This document shows, piece by piece, positions 26,539-37,160 of a stretch of DNA of 64,000 nucleotides. How positions within the stretch are numbered: position 1 is the stretch's first letter; every line of letters begins with the position of its first letter. The translations under genes and the position numbers were made by a program. Under the pieces are notes generated by a model that was not told the DNA's origin, made no database searches, and saw only the letters and a list, made by a program, of their open reading frames with translations. The DNA is from Hyphomicrobiaceae bacterium (GTDB lineage Bacteria; Pseudomonadota; Alphaproteobacteria; Rhizobiales; Methyloligellaceae): NCBI GenBank assembly GCA_020637815.1, contig JACKJS010000001.1, positions 682,001-746,000 of the forward strand, given 5' to 3'.

Positions 26539-29500
26539 ATGCGGATTCAACGACGTTTTACCGAACAAGGACAATCGCCTTACGAAGGCATCGCCTTTCG
26601 CGAAAGCGCCAGCGAGATCAAGAATCCCGACGGGTCCGTCGTCTTCTCTCTGGAGAGCTTCTCGGTACCGGCCCATTGGAGCCAGGTCGCGGCGGACATT
26701 CTGGCTCAGAAGTATTTCCGTAAGGCGGGCGTCGCGGCGAGGCTGAAGCGCGTCGAGGAGAATTCGGTTCCCTCCTGGCTATGGCGCTCCGTCCCCGACA
26801 CCGACGCCCTCGAGGCCCTGCCGGAAGCGGACCGTTTCGGCAGCGAGAGCGATGCGCGGCAGGTCTTCGACCGCTTGGCAGGCACCTGGACGTACTGGGG
26901 CTGGAAAGGCGGCTACTTCTCCTCTGAGGAGGACGCCGGGGCCTTCTTCGACGAGATGCGCTACATGCTCGCCAAGCAAATGGGCGCCCCGAACAGTCCG
27001 CAATGGTTCAACACCGGCCTGCACTGGGCCTATGGCATCGATGGTCCGAGCCAGGGCCACTACTATGTGGACTTCGAGACCGGCGTCCTGAAGGCGTCCG
27101 ACTCCGCCTACGAGCATCCCCAGCCCCATGCCTGCTTCATCCAGTCGATCCACGACGACCTCGTCAACGAGAACGGCATCATGGATCTGTGGGTGCGCGA
27201 GGCGCGCCTGTTCAAATACGGCTCCGGCACCGGCACCAATTTCTCGCGTCTGCGCGGCGAGAGCGAACCTCTCTCGGGCGGCGGCAAGTCCTCCGGCCTG
27301 ATGAGCTTCCTGCGCATCGGCGACCGGGCGGCCGGCGCCATCAAATCCGGCGGCACGACGCGGCGCGCGGCGAAGATGGTCGTGGTGGACATGGACCATC
27401 CGGACATCGAGGCCTACATCAATTGGAAAGTGATCGAAGAGCAGAAAGTGGCGGCGCTCGTCACCGGCTCCAAGGTCCTCTCGGAGCGCCTCAACGCGGT
27501 CCTGCGCGCTTGCGTCAATTGCGACAGCGACAATGACGGCTGCTTCGACCCGAAGCAGAACCCCGCGCTGAAGCGCGAGATCAAGGCGGCGCGCAAAGCC
27601 AAGGTGCCGGACAACATGGTCCGGCGGATCGTCCAGTTCGCGCGCCAGGGCTACACCTCAATCGACTTCCCCATCTACGACACGGACTGGGACTCCGAAG
27701 CCTATCGCACCGTCTCTGGCCAAAACTCGAACAACTCGGTGCGCGTCACCGACGCCTTTCTGAACGCGGTCGAGACCGACGGCAACTGGGATTTGATCCT
27801 GCGCAAATCGGACGGCGTGGCGAAGACGCTAAAGGCCCGCGACCTCTGGGATCAGGTCGGTTACGCGGCCTGGGCCTGCGCGGACCCCGGAATTCAGTTC
27901 CACACGACGATCAACGACTGGCACACCTGCCCCGCCGCTGGCGAGATCAGGGCTTCCAATCCGTGCTCGGAGTACATGTTCCTCGACGACACGGCCTGCA
28001 ATCTTGCCTCGCTCAACCTGATGGCATTCTGCACAGCCGACGGCAGCTTCGATATCGACAGCTATGAGCATGCCATCCGGCTTTGGACGGTCGTGCTCGA
28101 GATCGCCGTGACCATGGCGCAGTTCCCCTCGCGCCAGATCGCCCAGCTGTCCTACGAGTACCGCACGCTTGGGCTCGGCTACGCCAATATTGGCGGTCTC
28201 CTAATGGCGTCCGGCATTCCCTACGACAGCGACGAGGGCCGCGCGCTCGGCGGCGCCCTGACGGCCATCATGACGGGCGTCGCTTACGCGACCAGCGCCG
28301 AAATGGCTCGCGAGCTCGGGGCTTTCCCCGGCTTCGAAGCGAACCGCGACTCCATGCTGCGGGTCATTCGCAATCACGCGCGCGCCTCGCGCGGCGAGCA
28401 GCACGGCTATGAAGAGCTGTCGACACTGCCCGTTCCGCTCGATCATGCCTCCTGCCCCGATCCGCGGCTTCTCACCCATGCCATGAGGGCTTGGGACCAA
28501 GCGCTGGAGCTCGGCCGCCAATACGGCTATCGCAACGCGCAAGCCACGGTCATCGCGCCCACGGGCACGATCGGACTCGTCATGGATTGCGATACGACCG
28601 GTATCGAGCCGGACTTCGCCCTGGTGAAGTTCAAGAAGCTGGCCGGCGGTGGCTATTTCAAAATCATCAATCGCATGGTGCCGCAAGCGCTCGGAGCGCT
28701 TGGCTACGAACAAGCCGAGATCAAACGGATCATCGACTATGCGGTCGGCCTCGGTTCGCTCGACGGCGCACCTGGCGTCAATCACCAGACGCTGGCGAAT
28801 AAGGGCTTCACGCCCGACAAGCTTGCGGCGGTGGAGAAGGCCGTTTCGTCCGCCTTCGACGTCAAGTTCGTCTTCAACAAGTGGACGCTCGGCGAAGACT
28901 TCTGCACCAAGACGCTCGGCATTCCGGCGGAGCGGCTCGACCAGCCCGATTTCGACCTTCTGTCGGAGATCGGTTTCTCCAAGGCCGACGTCGATGCCGC
29001 CAACGAGTACGCTTGCGGTGCCATGACCCTGGAAGGGGCGCCCGGCCTCGACCGGGCGCATCTGCCGGTGTTCGACTGCGCCTCGCCGTGCGGCCGCAAG
29101 GGCAAGCGCTTCCTCTCGGTCGAGAGTCATATCCGGATGATGGCGGCGGCGCAGCCCTTCATCTCCGGCGCGATCTCCAAGACCATCAACATGCCGAACG
29201 ATGCCTCGGTCGAGGACTGCAAGGCGGCTTATTTGCTGTCCTGGCGCCTCGCTCTCAAGGCGAACGCGCTTTACCGCGACGGTTCCAAACTGTCTCAACC
29301 GCTCAACGCGCAACTTCTCGCCGACGAGGAAGACGAGCAGGACGAAGTGCTGGCATCGGTGGCGTCCGATCAGCCCGCCGTCCAGCGCGCGACGGTCGTG
29401 ACCGAGCGGATCGTGGAACGCGTGATAGAACGGATCAAGGCATCGGCCGGTCGCGAGCGCTTGCCCGACCGGCGGAAGGGCTACACCCAGAAGGCCGTGG

Positions 29501-30243
29501 TTGGCGGACACAAGGTCTACTTACGGACCGGCGAGTACGACGACGGCCGTTTGGGCGAGATATTCATAGACATGCATAAGGAGGGTGCCGCCTTCCGGTC
29601 GCTGATGAACAATTTCGCCATCGCGGTTTCGGTCGGCCTCCAATATGGCGTGCCGCTGGACGAGTTCGTCGATGCTTTCACCTTCACGCGTTTCGAGCCG
29701 GCAGGTCCGGTACGCGGCAACGAGGCCATCAAGAACGCGACCTCCATCCTCGACTATCTGTTCCGTGAGCTGGCGGTGTCCTATCTCGGCCGTTACGAGC
29801 TCGCGCATGTCGATCCCAACGAGATCGGCAGCACGACCGTCGGATCTGGCGACGCAAGCCACGGTCAACCCCGCGCAGAAATGCTGGTGTCTCCTGGCTT
29901 CACGCGCGGACGTCTCGGCGAACGCCATGCGACACATGCAGGCGACGCGCAAAGCGTCACGGCGCAAGCTCAAATCGTCAGCGAGGACGATGACGAAGAG
30001 ACCCTTCCGGATGCGGCGAGCCGGACAACGGCATCTCGCGAGCCTACGGCCTCCGAAACGGCAGAGCATGTCGCCTTTGCCGTCGAGACCCTTGCCCAAC
30101 GGGGCGCGTCGGCCCTCGTCGCCGAAGCCCGCGTTAAGGGTTATGAAGGGGAAGCATGTGGAGAATGCGGGAACTTTACCCTCGTTCGAAACGGGACGTG
30201 CCTCAAATGCGATACGTGCGGATCGACGAGCGGGTGTAGTTAG
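26539..30243 (+). CDS. nrdJ: Vitamin B12-dependent (class II) ribonucleotide reductase
   Basis: A 1234-residue adenosylcobalamin-dependent RNR that makes dNTPs with or without oxygen. Active-site segments include [40 protein letters not shown], the conserved [20 protein letters not shown] (catalytic cysteines and Glu), and [20 protein letters not shown]. Near residues 980-1110 is a TSCPD-type region ([40 protein letters not shown]). The C-terminus has a cysteine cluster ([18 protein letters not shown] ... CGSTSGC) that re-reduces the active site or binds metal. Length and layout are typical of alphaproteobacterial NrdJ. A histone-like gene follows by 56 bp. Confidence 0.97.
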   Translation: MRIQRRFTEQGQSPYEGIAFRESASEIKNPDGSVVFSLESFSVPAHWSQVAADILAQKYFRKAGVAARLKRVEENSVPSWLWRSVPDTDALEALPEADRFGSESDARQVFDRLAGTWTYWGWKGGYFSSEEDAGAFFDEMRYMLAKQMGAPNSPQWFNTGLHWAYGIDGPSQGHYYVDFETGVLKASDSAYEHPQPHACFIQSIHDDLVNENGIMDLWVREARLFKYGSGTGTNFSRLRGESEPLSGGGKSSGLMSFLRIGDRAAGAIKSGGTTRRAAKMVVVDMDHPDIEAYINWKVIEEQKVAALVTGSKVLSERLNAVLRACVNCDSDNDGCFDPKQNPALKREIKAARKAKVPDNMVRRIVQFARQGYTSIDFPIYDTDWDSEAYRTVSGQNSNNSVRVTDAFLNAVETDGNWDLILRKSDGVAKTLKARDLWDQVGYAAWACADPGIQFHTTINDWHTCPAAGEIRASNPCSEYMFLDDTACNLASLNLMAFCTADGSFDIDSYEHAIRLWTVVLEIAVTMAQFPSRQIAQLSYEYRTLGLGYANIGGLLMASGIPYDSDEGRALGGALTAIMTGVAYATSAEMARELGAFPGFEANRDSMLRVIRNHARASRGEQHGYEELSTLPVPLDHASCPDPRLLTHAMRAWDQALELGRQYGYRNAQATVIAPTGTIGLVMDCDTTGIEPDFALVKFKKLAGGGYFKIINRMVPQALGALGYEQAEIKRIIDYAVGLGSLDGAPGVNHQTLANKGFTPDKLAAVEKAVSSAFDVKFVFNKWTLGEDFCTKTLGIPAERLDQPDFDLLSEIGFSKADVDAANEYACGAMTLEGAPGLDRAHLPVFDCASPCGRKGKRFLSVESHIRMMAAAQPFISGAISKTINMPNDASVEDCKAAYLLSWRLALKANALYRDGSKLSQPLNAQLLADEEDEQDEVLASVASDQPAVQRATVVTERIVERVIERIKASAGRERLPDRRKGYTQKAVVGGHKVYLRTGEYDDGRLGEIFIDMHKEGAAFRSLMNNFAIAVSVGLQYGVPLDEFVDAFTFTRFEPAGPVRGNEAIKNATSILDYLFRELAVSYLGRYELAHVDPNEIGSTTVGSGDASHGQPRAEMLVSPGFTRGRLGERHATHAGDAQSVTAQAQIVSEDDDEETLPDAASRTTASREPTASETAEHVAFAVETLAQRGASALVAEARVKGYEGEACGECGNFTLVRNGTCLKCDTCGSTSGCS

Positions 30244-30299
30244 GGTGTAGTTCTAGAGTCATCCGATCAGCCAGCCACCCGATAGGAAGGGATCTCGAA

Positions 30300-30626
30300 A
30301 TGGCAGCAGCGAAGAAGAAGACCGCAACGAAGAAGAGGGCCCCGGCAAAGAAGACGGCCGTCGCGAAGAAAAAGACAGTCGCGAAAAAGAAGGCTCCGGC
30401 GAAGAAGAAAACCACACGGCGCACCACCGCGAAAAAGACCGCAACCGCAAAGAAGCGTTCGACGGTGAAAAAGGCCGCCGCGAAGAAGAAGGCTCCGGCA
30501 AAAAAGAAAACCGCCCGCAAGACGACCGCGGCGAAAAAGCGGACTACGAAAAAGAAGGCTCCCGCAAAAAAGCGGGTTGCCAAGAAGAAGACCGCCGCAA
30601 AAAAGAGGATCGCCAAAAGGCCTTAG
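30300..30626 (+). CDS. Histone H1-like Lys/Ala-rich DNA-binding protein
   Basis: A 108-residue protein made almost entirely of Lys, Ala, Thr, Arg and Pro in AAKKK, APAKK and TVAKK repeats, like the C-terminal tail of eukaryotic histone H1 and bacterial Hc1/AlgP-type proteins. There is no globular domain. It is expected to bind and condense DNA non-specifically. The ribosome-binding site is GGAAGGGA just before the ATG. It lies 56 bp after nrdJ with no terminator between and ends at a strong terminator, so read-through from nrdJ is likely. Repeat-rich coding can slip, so its length may vary between strains. Confidence 0.82.
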   Translation: MAAAKKKTATKKRAPAKKTAVAKKKTVAKKKAPAKKKTTRRTTAKKTATAKKRSTVKKAAAKKKAPAKKKTARKTTAAKKRTTKKKAPAKKRVAKKKTAAKKRIAKRP

Positions 30627-30644
30627 CTCCTCGGCAAAACCATC

Positions 30645-30682
30645 AAAAAAGGCGTGAGAACCCTGCTTCTTACGCCTTTTTT
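30645..30682 (+). terminator. Strong rho-independent terminator after histone-like gene
   Basis: AAAAAAGGCGT(G)AGAA, a short loop, TTCT(T)ACGCCTTTTTT: a long stem with an A-tract before and a T-tract after, so it could work in both directions. It begins 18 bp after the stop codon. Confidence 0.9.
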
Positions 30683-31239
30683 ATTATAATTTTCAATGCC
30701 TTGCGCTGCTGCTCCGGAAACGGTTCAAATATTGCCGGCGCCTCTGCCTTCTCCGCGGCCGGACGTCCCAAACGGCCCACGATTTGCTGACCGTAGGGTC
30801 GGCCTCGCACCTTCATCCATCGTCGCCGGAACGCTCCAGCGATACGTTCCCCATTCCGCATCTATTCGTGTACGGACGTTTTTCGCTCCATCTCCCCGCA
30901 CCTCTGCCCCTCGAAGAGCATGGCGCGAAAGCAGAGCGCGACGTCGCCTCGCATCCTCCTTCGAACCATTCGCAATACGATCCGTATACAGTCTTGTTAG
31001 GCACCGGGAATCGCGCGCGCCGTGCAGGGCTCCCCGGTACGGGTCTGGCGCGGCGCTTCGTCGGCACCTCCCTTCGACTTCCGACGCTCTCCCGTGCCGG
31101 CGAATCAAATGGACGCCGGCGTCAAAAACCGGTTCGCCGGACAGGTTTGGAGGCCGTGCCGGCAAAAAATTTCCACAGCTTTGAGAAGCCCTCAAAAGCG
31201 GAGCCCGATGCGCGAATCATCCCTCTTGGACCGGCGGCC
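30683..31239. other. Unassigned intergenic region
   Basis: 557 bp between the nrdJ-unit terminator and the 3' end of the CinA-N-type gene. Open frames exist on both strands, but none has a recognisable domain or a good ribosome-binding site. No tRNA was seen. It may be a decayed gene or hold a small RNA; nothing further can be supported. Confidence 0.4.
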
Positions 31240-32010
31240 CTACGCGTCGTCCGCGGCATTGGCCGTAAAGCCGTGCTCGGCGATGACCCGCCAAAGGGCC
31301 TCGAGCGCTTCGTCCAGCCTGGCTTCGTCCGGGGAGCGGAGAACGAGATAGGCGCCGTATCGCCCATGCTCGAAGAAGGGATAGGAGCCCATCTGCACGT
31401 CCGCATAGGTTTCCTGAAGCGCGGCTAATGGCGACGCAACTTCGCTTTCAGGCGCTCTGACCAGCACGGACCTGGACTGCACCGGACGCCCTTTGGCGAG
31501 GCGCGGCATCACCTCGTCCAACATGACCTGCATGACGCCTGGGATGCCGGCCATGACGATCACGTTCTCGATCATGTAGCCCGGCGCCCGCGAAACGGCG
31601 TTGTGGATGAGCGCGGCGCCTTCCGGGATACGCGCCATTCTAAGCCGCGCCGGAGTGAGATCCTCCGGCAGATATTGCAGGCGCATCGCCGCAACCGCCT
31701 CGTCGTTGACGGCGACGGGAACGCCGAAGGCCATGCCGATCGCGTCGGTGGTTACGTCGTCATGCGTGGGTCCAATGCCACCGGTCGTAAGGACGTAGGT
31801 GTATCGCCGCCGGAGTGCGTTCACGGTCTCGGCGATCTCCGGCTCGAGATCCGCCACGACCCGCACCTCCCGAAGGTTGATGCCCACATTGGACAGATAG
31901 GCCGCGATGTAGGGTGTGTTCGTATCCTGGGTGCGGCCTGAAAGAATTTCCTCGCCGATCACAACAAGCGCGGCGGTGACGGTCTTGTCCTGTGGCGGAT
32001 CCTGGCTCAT
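31240..32010 (-). CDS. CinA N-terminal-type molybdopterin-binding protein
   Basis: A 256-residue protein of the competence/damage-inducible protein A family, consisting only of the MoaB/MogA-like domain. The motif [17 protein letters not shown] (molybdopterin-binding fold) is clear, preceded by [20 protein letters not shown]. It lacks the C-terminal CinA nicotinamide-nucleotide deamidase domain, so a role in NMN salvage is not supported; some relatives hydrolyse ADP-ribose or FAD. Start 32010 (MSQDPPQDK) has AAGGAGAAG upstream; a longer frame to 32109 would overlap the sfsA start region. It is divergent from sfsA. Confidence 0.85.
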   Translation of the reverse strand: MSQDPPQDKTVTAALVVIGEEILSGRTQDTNTPYIAAYLSNVGINLREVRVVADLEPEIAETVNALRRRYTYVLTTGGIGPTHDDVTTDAIGMAFGVPVAVNDEAVAAMRLQYLPEDLTPARLRMARIPEGAALIHNAVSRAPGYMIENVIVMAGIPGVMQVMLDEVMPRLAKGRPVQSRSVLVRAPESEVASPLAALQETYADVQMGSYPFFEHGRYGAYLVLRSPDEARLDEALEALWRVIAEHGFTANAADDA

Positions 32011-32101
32011 CTCACTTCTCCTTCGGCCGGATGCCTGGCTCCTCATCCGTTCGGACCGGGCAAGTCCTTGCGGCCACGTGGCGGCCTTTCTAGGTTCCCC
32101 C

Positions 32102-32851
32102 ATGCTCATGCGGTTTTCTGCCCCGCTTGTCGAGGGCCGGTTGCTCCGGCGCTATAAGCGCTTTCTTGCCGATGTCGAACTTAGGTCCGGCGAGACGGTC
32201 ACGGCACACTGCGCCAATCCCGGCTCCATGCTGGGGCTTGCCGGGCAAGGATCGCGCGTATGGCTGTCGCGTTCGAACAATCCCAAGCGGAAGCTGGCAT
32301 TTTCCTGGGAACTGATCGAGGTCGATCTCGGGCACGGACCGACGCTTGTCGGCATCAACACATCAAGTCCAAACGGTGCTGTCGCCGCCGCCATCCGGTT
32401 GGGCCTCGTTCCGGAGCTCTCGGGCTATTCGTCCCTGCGGCGGGAAGTGCGCTATGGCGGCAACAGCCGGATCGACATTCTACTGGAGGATGGGAGCCGG
32501 CCGCCCTGCTACGTGGAGGTCAAGAACGTCCACCTGATGCGCGAGGCAGGGCTTGCGGAGTTTCCGGACTCGGTGACGGCGCGCGGTGCGAAGCATCTCA
32601 AAGAGCTCTCCGACATGGCCATCTCCGGGGCGCGGGCTGTGATGGTCTACTTCGTACAGCGCGGCGATGCGGAAGCCTTCGCGCTGGCTGAGGACATCGA
32701 CCCGGCCTACGCGGCGGCCTTTCATGAGGCCACGGTACTCGGTGTCGAGGCGCTTGCCTTGGCGTCCAGCCTAACCTTGGAAGGGCTTGAACGGCCGCGC
32801 GCCATTCCGCTTGTGTTGCGGGGCACCGAGAATATGGCGGCCGCGCCTTGA
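32102..32851 (+). CDS. sfsA: DNA/RNA nuclease SfsA family protein
   Basis: A 249-residue protein of the SfsA (sugar fermentation stimulation) family, which has an OB-like N-terminal half and a restriction-nuclease-like C-terminal half. Motifs: [30 protein letters not shown], and the nuclease-like D...E-x-K arrangement in [10 protein letters not shown] ... [10 protein letters not shown], followed by [17 protein letters not shown]. coli SfsA was named from maltose phenotypes; the biochemical role is not settled. Start at 32102; 32108 is also in frame. Confidence 0.92.
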   Translation: MLMRFSAPLVEGRLLRRYKRFLADVELRSGETVTAHCANPGSMLGLAGQGSRVWLSRSNNPKRKLAFSWELIEVDLGHGPTLVGINTSSPNGAVAAAIRLGLVPELSGYSSLRREVRYGGNSRIDILLEDGSRPPCYVEVKNVHLMREAGLAEFPDSVTARGAKHLKELSDMAISGARAVMVYFVQRGDAEAFALAEDIDPAYAAAFHEATVLGVEALALASSLTLEGLERPRAIPLVLRGTENMAAAP

Positions 32852-32906
32852 ACCCTGCACGATTTCGCACTAGCTGTTGCCGGAACGCTTCCTATAATCC
32901 GTACCC

Positions 32907-33728
32907 ATGTCCAATCTCGAAATCGCCCGCGCCCAGGCGCGCGACAACAGAATCAAGCTCCACGGTCCAGAAGCCTTCGCCGGTATGGCGAAAGCGGGCG
33001 GTCTCGTGGCCGAAGCCCTCGACATGCTCGTCGAACATGTCGAGCCGGGTGTCAGCACCGAAGCGCTGGACGATCTGGTGTTCGAGTTCGCCATGTCCCA
33101 TGGCGCCATTCCCGCGCCCCTGAACTATCGCGGCTTTCCGAAATCTTGCTGCACCTCGTTGAACCACGTGGTGTGTCACGGCATTCCAGGCTCCCGGGCT
33201 TTGCGCGAGGGCGACATTCTCAATATCGACGTCACGCTGATCGTCGACGGCTGGCATGGCGATTCCAGCCGCATGTACCCGGTCGGTAATATCTCCCGTG
33301 CCGCAGAGCGCCTTCTCGAGGTGACACACAAATCCTTGATGCGCGGCATCGAGGCGGTCAAGCCGGGAGCAACGACAGGTGATATCGGACATGCCATCCA
33401 GACCTATGCCGAGGCCGAGCGCTGCGGCGTGGTACGCGATTTTTGCGGCCACGGCCTTGGACGCGTTTTCCACGACCGGCCCAACATCCTTCACTACGGA
33501 GAGCCGGGCGAAGGACTGCCGCTGAAGCCCGGCATGCTGTTCACGATCGAGCCAATGATCAATCTCGGCAAGCCGCATGTGAAGATACTTGCCGACGGCT
33601 GGACCGCCGTGACGCGCGACCGTTCGCTGTCCGCGCAGTACGAGCACACGGTCGGCGTGACAGAGACCGGTTGCGAGATCTTCACCCTTTCGCCGAAGGG
33701 GCTCGACCGCCCGCCAGTGCGTGGTTGA
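32907..33728 (+). CDS. map: Methionine aminopeptidase, type I
   Basis: Removes the initiator Met from nascent proteins. At 273 residues it is of normal size. Metal ligands of the pita-bread fold are in NIDVTLIVDGWHGDSSRMY (two Asp), FCGHGLGRVFHD (His), FTIEPMINLG (Glu) and YEHTVGVTETG (Glu). The N-terminal loop has CTSLNHVVCHGIPGS. No N-terminal zinc-finger extension is present, as expected for type Ia. It is followed by radC with a 42-bp gap. Confidence 0.96.
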   Translation: MSNLEIARAQARDNRIKLHGPEAFAGMAKAGGLVAEALDMLVEHVEPGVSTEALDDLVFEFAMSHGAIPAPLNYRGFPKSCCTSLNHVVCHGIPGSRALREGDILNIDVTLIVDGWHGDSSRMYPVGNISRAAERLLEVTHKSLMRGIEAVKPGATTGDIGHAIQTYAEAERCGVVRDFCGHGLGRVFHDRPNILHYGEPGEGLPLKPGMLFTIEPMINLGKPHVKILADGWTAVTRDRSLSAQYEHTVGVTETGCEIFTLSPKGLDRPPVRG

Positions 33729-33770
33729 CGTCAAGTCTTTCGAGGGTTCGACGAACCGGGACTCGACACG

Positions 33771-34496
33771 ATGAGTTCTGACGACAAGACGGGCTCCGGC
33801 AAAGATGGATTCGCGGAAGCCGCCAAGCCGCACTATCTCGGCCACCGCGAACGGTTGCGCAAACGGTTCCGCGAAGGCGGCGCGGAGTCCCTTCCCGACT
33901 ACGAACTTTTAGAACTCGTGCTTTTCCGCGCCATGCCGCGACGGGACACAAAACCTCTGGCCAAGGCCATCCTCTCCCGCTTCGGCACCTTTGCCGAAGC
34001 GATCAACGCGCCCGAGGATCGGTTGCTCGAAGTGCCCGGCCTCGGCGAAGCGGCCGTGACCGAACTCAAGCTCATCCGTGCCGCCGCGCTTCGTCTCATG
34101 CGAGGCGAGGTTCTGGAGCGCCCGGTGCTGTCATCCTGGCAAGGCGTTCTCGACTATTGCCGCGCCGCGATGGGGTTCGCGGCCAAGGAGCAATTCCGGA
34201 TTCTGTTCCTGGACAAGCGCAACCAGATCATCGCCGACGAGGTGCAGCAGGAAGGCACGGTGGACCATACGCCCGTCTATGTGCGCGAAGTGGTGAAGCG
34301 GGCGCTGGAACTCTCCGCCACGGCCATCGTGCTCGTGCACAATCACCCGTCCGGCGACCCGACACCCTCCCGGGCCGATATCGAGATGACCAAGCAGATC
34401 GTCGCCGCCGCCAAGCCGTTGGGTGTCGTCGTTCACGACCACATCATCGTTGGCAAACAGGGTCACGCCAGCTTTCGCGGATTGGGCCTGATTTGA
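33771..34496 (+). CDS. radC: RadC family JAMM-domain protein
   Basis: A 241-residue protein with an N-terminal UPF0758 helix-hairpin-helix-like region ([20 protein letters not shown]) and a C-terminal MPN/JAMM domain whose zinc motif is [14 protein letters not shown]. Historically named for DNA repair, but a repair role in E. coli has been retracted and the true function is unclear. Its stop codon overlaps the start of the DUF4336 gene (TTGA). Confidence 0.93.
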   Translation: MSSDDKTGSGKDGFAEAAKPHYLGHRERLRKRFREGGAESLPDYELLELVLFRAMPRRDTKPLAKAILSRFGTFAEAINAPEDRLLEVPGLGEAAVTELKLIRAAALRLMRGEVLERPVLSSWQGVLDYCRAAMGFAAKEQFRILFLDKRNQIIADEVQQEGTVDHTPVYVREVVKRALELSATAIVLVHNHPSGDPTPSRADIEMTKQIVAAAKPLGVVVHDHIIVGKQGHASFRGLGLI

Positions 34497-35200
34497 CCGA
34501 TCTCGAAGAGATCGGCGCGGGCCTCTGGCTCGCGGAAGGCGCGATCGTCGACTTCTACCGCTTCCCCTACCCGACGCGGATGGCGATCGCGCGGTTCGGC
34601 AATGGCGATCTGTGGGTATGGTCGCCGGTGAAGCTAGACGAGGCTCTCAAGGCGAAGGTCGATGCGCTCGGCCACGTCGCGCACCTCGTGAGCCCCAACA
34701 AGATCCACCACCTCAATTTGCCTGAATGGCACGCCGCGTATCCAGACGCCGCCTTGTGGGGACCGGCTTCGACCCTCAAGCGCTTTCCGGCCCTGCCGTT
34801 CCAGGCGGCGCTTGAAGATGCGCCACCCGAGGTGTGGCAGCCGGAGATCGATCAGGCCTGGTTCCGGGGCTCATTCGCCATGGATGAAGTCGTCTTCTTC
34901 CACCAGCCCTCGCAGACCGTGATTCTGGCCGATCTGATCGAGGCTTTCAGCGATGACTTCCTAAAGGAGCATTGGTCCTGGTGGCAGCGTCCCCTCGCCG
35001 CTCTGGACGGAATCACCGTCCACAATCCCGGCGCGCCGCGCGAATGGCGGCTGTCCTTCACCGACCGGATGCCTGCCCGCGCCGCGCGGGACAAGGTTCT
35101 AGGCTGGCCTGTGGAACGGGTGATCATGGCGCACGGCGAGTGGCAGCGCGCAAACGGGCACGCGTTCTTGAAACGCGCCTTCGCGTGGCTGGGCGATTAG
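34493..35200 (+). CDS. DUF4336 domain-containing protein
   Basis: A 235-residue protein of the DUF4336 family, distantly related to metallo-beta-lactamase folds; no enzymatic function is established. Visible segments: [60 protein letters not shown], and [15 protein letters not shown]. The start is inferred as TTG at 34493, overlapping the radC stop by two bases (TTGA), since the family homology begins immediately and no ATG is available. This implies coupling to radC. Confidence 0.82.
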   Translation: MTDLEEIGAGLWLAEGAIVDFYRFPYPTRMAIARFGNGDLWVWSPVKLDEALKAKVDALGHVAHLVSPNKIHHLNLPEWHAAYPDAALWGPASTLKRFPALPFQAALEDAPPEVWQPEIDQAWFRGSFAMDEVVFFHQPSQTVILADLIEAFSDDFLKEHWSWWQRPLAALDGITVHNPGAPREWRLSFTDRMPARAARDKVLGWPVERVIMAHGEWQRANGHAFLKRAFAWLGD

Positions 35201-35226
35201 TTCAGCAAGCCCGGATTAGAAGGGCG

Positions 35227-36465
35227 TTACGCCGGGTTCGGACCGAACACGAGCACGGCGTTCAGACCGCCAAAAGCAAAAGAGTTCGACATCACGTAGT
35301 TGACGTCGCGCTTCTTGCCTTCGTTGGGCGTGTAGTCCAGATCGCATTCGGGATCCGGCTCTTTGAGGCCGATCGTCGGCGGGATGAAGTTCTCTTCGAG
35401 CGCCTTGATCGATGCGGCCGCCTCGATGCCACCGCAGGCGCCGAGCGTGTGCCCGTGCATGGACTTGGTGGACGAGATGGAGAGGTTGTTCGCCGCGTTG
35501 CCGAACACATGCTTGATGGCCCGCGTCTCGTTGACGTCGTTCACCGCCGTGGCCGTGCCATGGGCATTGATATAGTCGATGTCGGAGGGTGCGAGTTGCG
35601 CATCGTCGAGGGCGATCTGCATCGCCGTCGAGGCGCCGTCGATGGACGGGTTGACCATGTCGGCGGCGTCCGCCGTCATGCCGAAGCCCATCAGCTCGGC
35701 GAGGATCGGCGCACCACGTGCTTTGGCCTTCTCGTACTCTTCCAACACGAGTATGCCTGACCCTTCCGCGAGAACGGTGCCGTTGCGTGTCTTCGAGAAC
35801 GGAAACAGCCCATCTGGGCTCAGCACGCGCATGGCCTGCCAAGCGCGGGTGGCGCCCCAGTTGAGCGAGGCTTCCGCCGCGCCGGCGATGCCGGTGTCGA
35901 CCAAGCCGCTGCGAATCATCTGGTAGACGACGCCGATCGAATGGGTTGCAGTCGAGCAGGCGCTGACCACGCCGAAGGTCGGGCCCTTGACGCCGTACTC
36001 AATGCTCACATGAGCCGATGCGGACGAGCCGATCGCCTTCAGAAGCGTCAGCGGGTGAGTCGCGCGCTTGTTCTCCTTGAAGAGCATCTTGTAGGAGAAT
36101 TCGAGTGTGGTCAGACCGCCGACGCCAGACCCGATCACGCAAGCCGTGCGATAGGCATCGGCGTCGCTGATGGGGGTTTCGAGCCCGGACTGGGCAACAG
36201 CCTCCCGCGCCGCGCAGCCCGCATATTGCGAGTACTTGTCGGCCATCAGGAGCTGCTTGCTTAGCTCGCGTTCCCTGGGGTCGAAGTCCGGAACCTCACC
36301 GGCAATGGTGATGTAGAGCTCGTCGGTCTCGAAGCTCTGGACCTCGCGAATTCCGCAGGTGCCAGACTTCAGCCCCGACCAGAACTTGTCCACGCCCGTA
36401 CCCAAAGGCGTGACGACGCCCTGGCCAGTGACCACGACGCGCCTGCGTCCGTTAGAGTGTGTCAT
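35227..36465 (-). CDS. Beta-ketoacyl-ACP synthase II-like (KAS, FabF/NodE-type)
   Basis: A 412-residue condensing enzyme that elongates acyl-ACP with malonyl-ACP. The catalytic triad is complete: Cys170 in VVSACSTATHS, His302 in NAHGTATAVND, and Lys334/His339 in KSMHGHTLGACG. The C-terminus has SFAFGGLNAVLVF. It lies 66 bp downstream of a dedicated ACP on the same strand, so the two probably form a separate condensing unit like NodF-NodE rather than the housekeeping fab cluster. KSMHGH has His where KSMTGH is usual. The product is unknown. It converges on the DUF4336 gene. Confidence 0.92.
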   Translation of the reverse strand: MTHSNGRRRVVVTGQGVVTPLGTGVDKFWSGLKSGTCGIREVQSFETDELYITIAGEVPDFDPRERELSKQLLMADKYSQYAGCAAREAVAQSGLETPISDADAYRTACVIGSGVGGLTTLEFSYKMLFKENKRATHPLTLLKAIGSSASAHVSIEYGVKGPTFGVVSACSTATHSIGVVYQMIRSGLVDTGIAGAAEASLNWGATRAWQAMRVLSPDGLFPFSKTRNGTVLAEGSGILVLEEYEKAKARGAPILAELMGFGMTADAADMVNPSIDGASTAMQIALDDAQLAPSDIDYINAHGTATAVNDVNETRAIKHVFGNAANNLSISSTKSMHGHTLGACGGIEAAASIKALEENFIPPTIGLKEPDPECDLDYTPNEGKKRDVNYVMSNSFAFGGLNAVLVFGPNPA

Positions 36466-36531
36466 GTAATGCTAAGCCGTAACTCCAAGCCTGGCCGATA
36501 ACCCGGAAAGCTCTCGGGCGGTTGGGCTGGT

Positions 36532-36801
36532 CTAAGCTGCTGCGCCCGAGGCCTTCGACTCTGCGATAATTCCCTTCACGCGATCGACAACTGATCCGAC
36601 CGTCGCAAACGCTTCAACTTCTTCGTTGGCATTATAGGGAATTTCGATACCGAAGGTATCCTCAATATCAAAGACGATCACCGCCAGATCGAGGGACTCG
36701 ATCTCCAGGTCGCTCAGAGGTGTCTCGAGCGTAACGTCCTTGGAGGGATCCTTCATGTTCTTCCGCAAAATCTCGATGATCTTGGTGGCCACCTCGTCCA
36801 T
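36532..36801 (-). CDS. Acyl carrier protein, non-canonical
   Basis: An 89-residue ACP. The four-helix fold is recognisable and the phosphopantetheine site is IESLDLAVI with Ser36; the canonical form is DSLD, so Asp is replaced by Glu just before the Ser. The VIVFDIEDTFGIEIPYNANE segment follows. The C-terminus extends with an Ala/Ser tail (IIAESKASGAAA). It is not AcpXL-like in sequence. Upstream position and pairing with a KAS suggest a specialised lipid pathway. Confidence 0.93.
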   Translation of the reverse strand: MDEVATKIIEILRKNMKDPSKDVTLETPLSDLEIESLDLAVIVFDIEDTFGIEIPYNANEEVEAFATVGSVVDRVKGIIAESKASGAAA

Positions 36802-37160
36802 ATCACTCTCCCTGCCCCGTTGAGGGGTCCGTGTGTAATGTTCCCTGGCTAAAACATAGCTGGTTCGAGGGCAAGTCAGGCAATGGAATAGACTTAAAAA
36901 CAGGCCGAGTCCAGCCGCAGCATGCTCGCTCGATTGCAGATACTCTACGCTCTAATCGCTAACAAAATGGGCGTTTTTGCGCCTGCGCCTGCCTTCGTTT
37001 CAGCATAATGTGTGGGCGTCATATGCGCTAAGGCGCGCGTAATACCAACCCCGTGCTACATTAATCCAGTAATCCGGGCTTGCGGCGAATTGCCTCCCCC
37101 GAAGGTACGACGCATGCCCCCTAACAAGCCGAATTGCAAGGCAAATTACTGTCGATTCCG
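36802..37160. other. Divergent intergenic region between ACP and acyl-CoA ligase
   Basis: 359 bp that presumably holds the promoters of both the ACP-KAS unit and the ligase. No supported gene, riboswitch or clear operator was seen. Confidence 0.45.

Noticed and set aside
30683..31239. Coding genes on either strand in the orphan region
   Set aside because: Translations are Arg/Ser/Pro-rich without family motifs and lack good ribosome-binding sites.
35227..36801. NodF/NodE nodulation genes
   Set aside because: The organisation is similar, but the sequences do not show Nod-specific features and no other nod genes are present.
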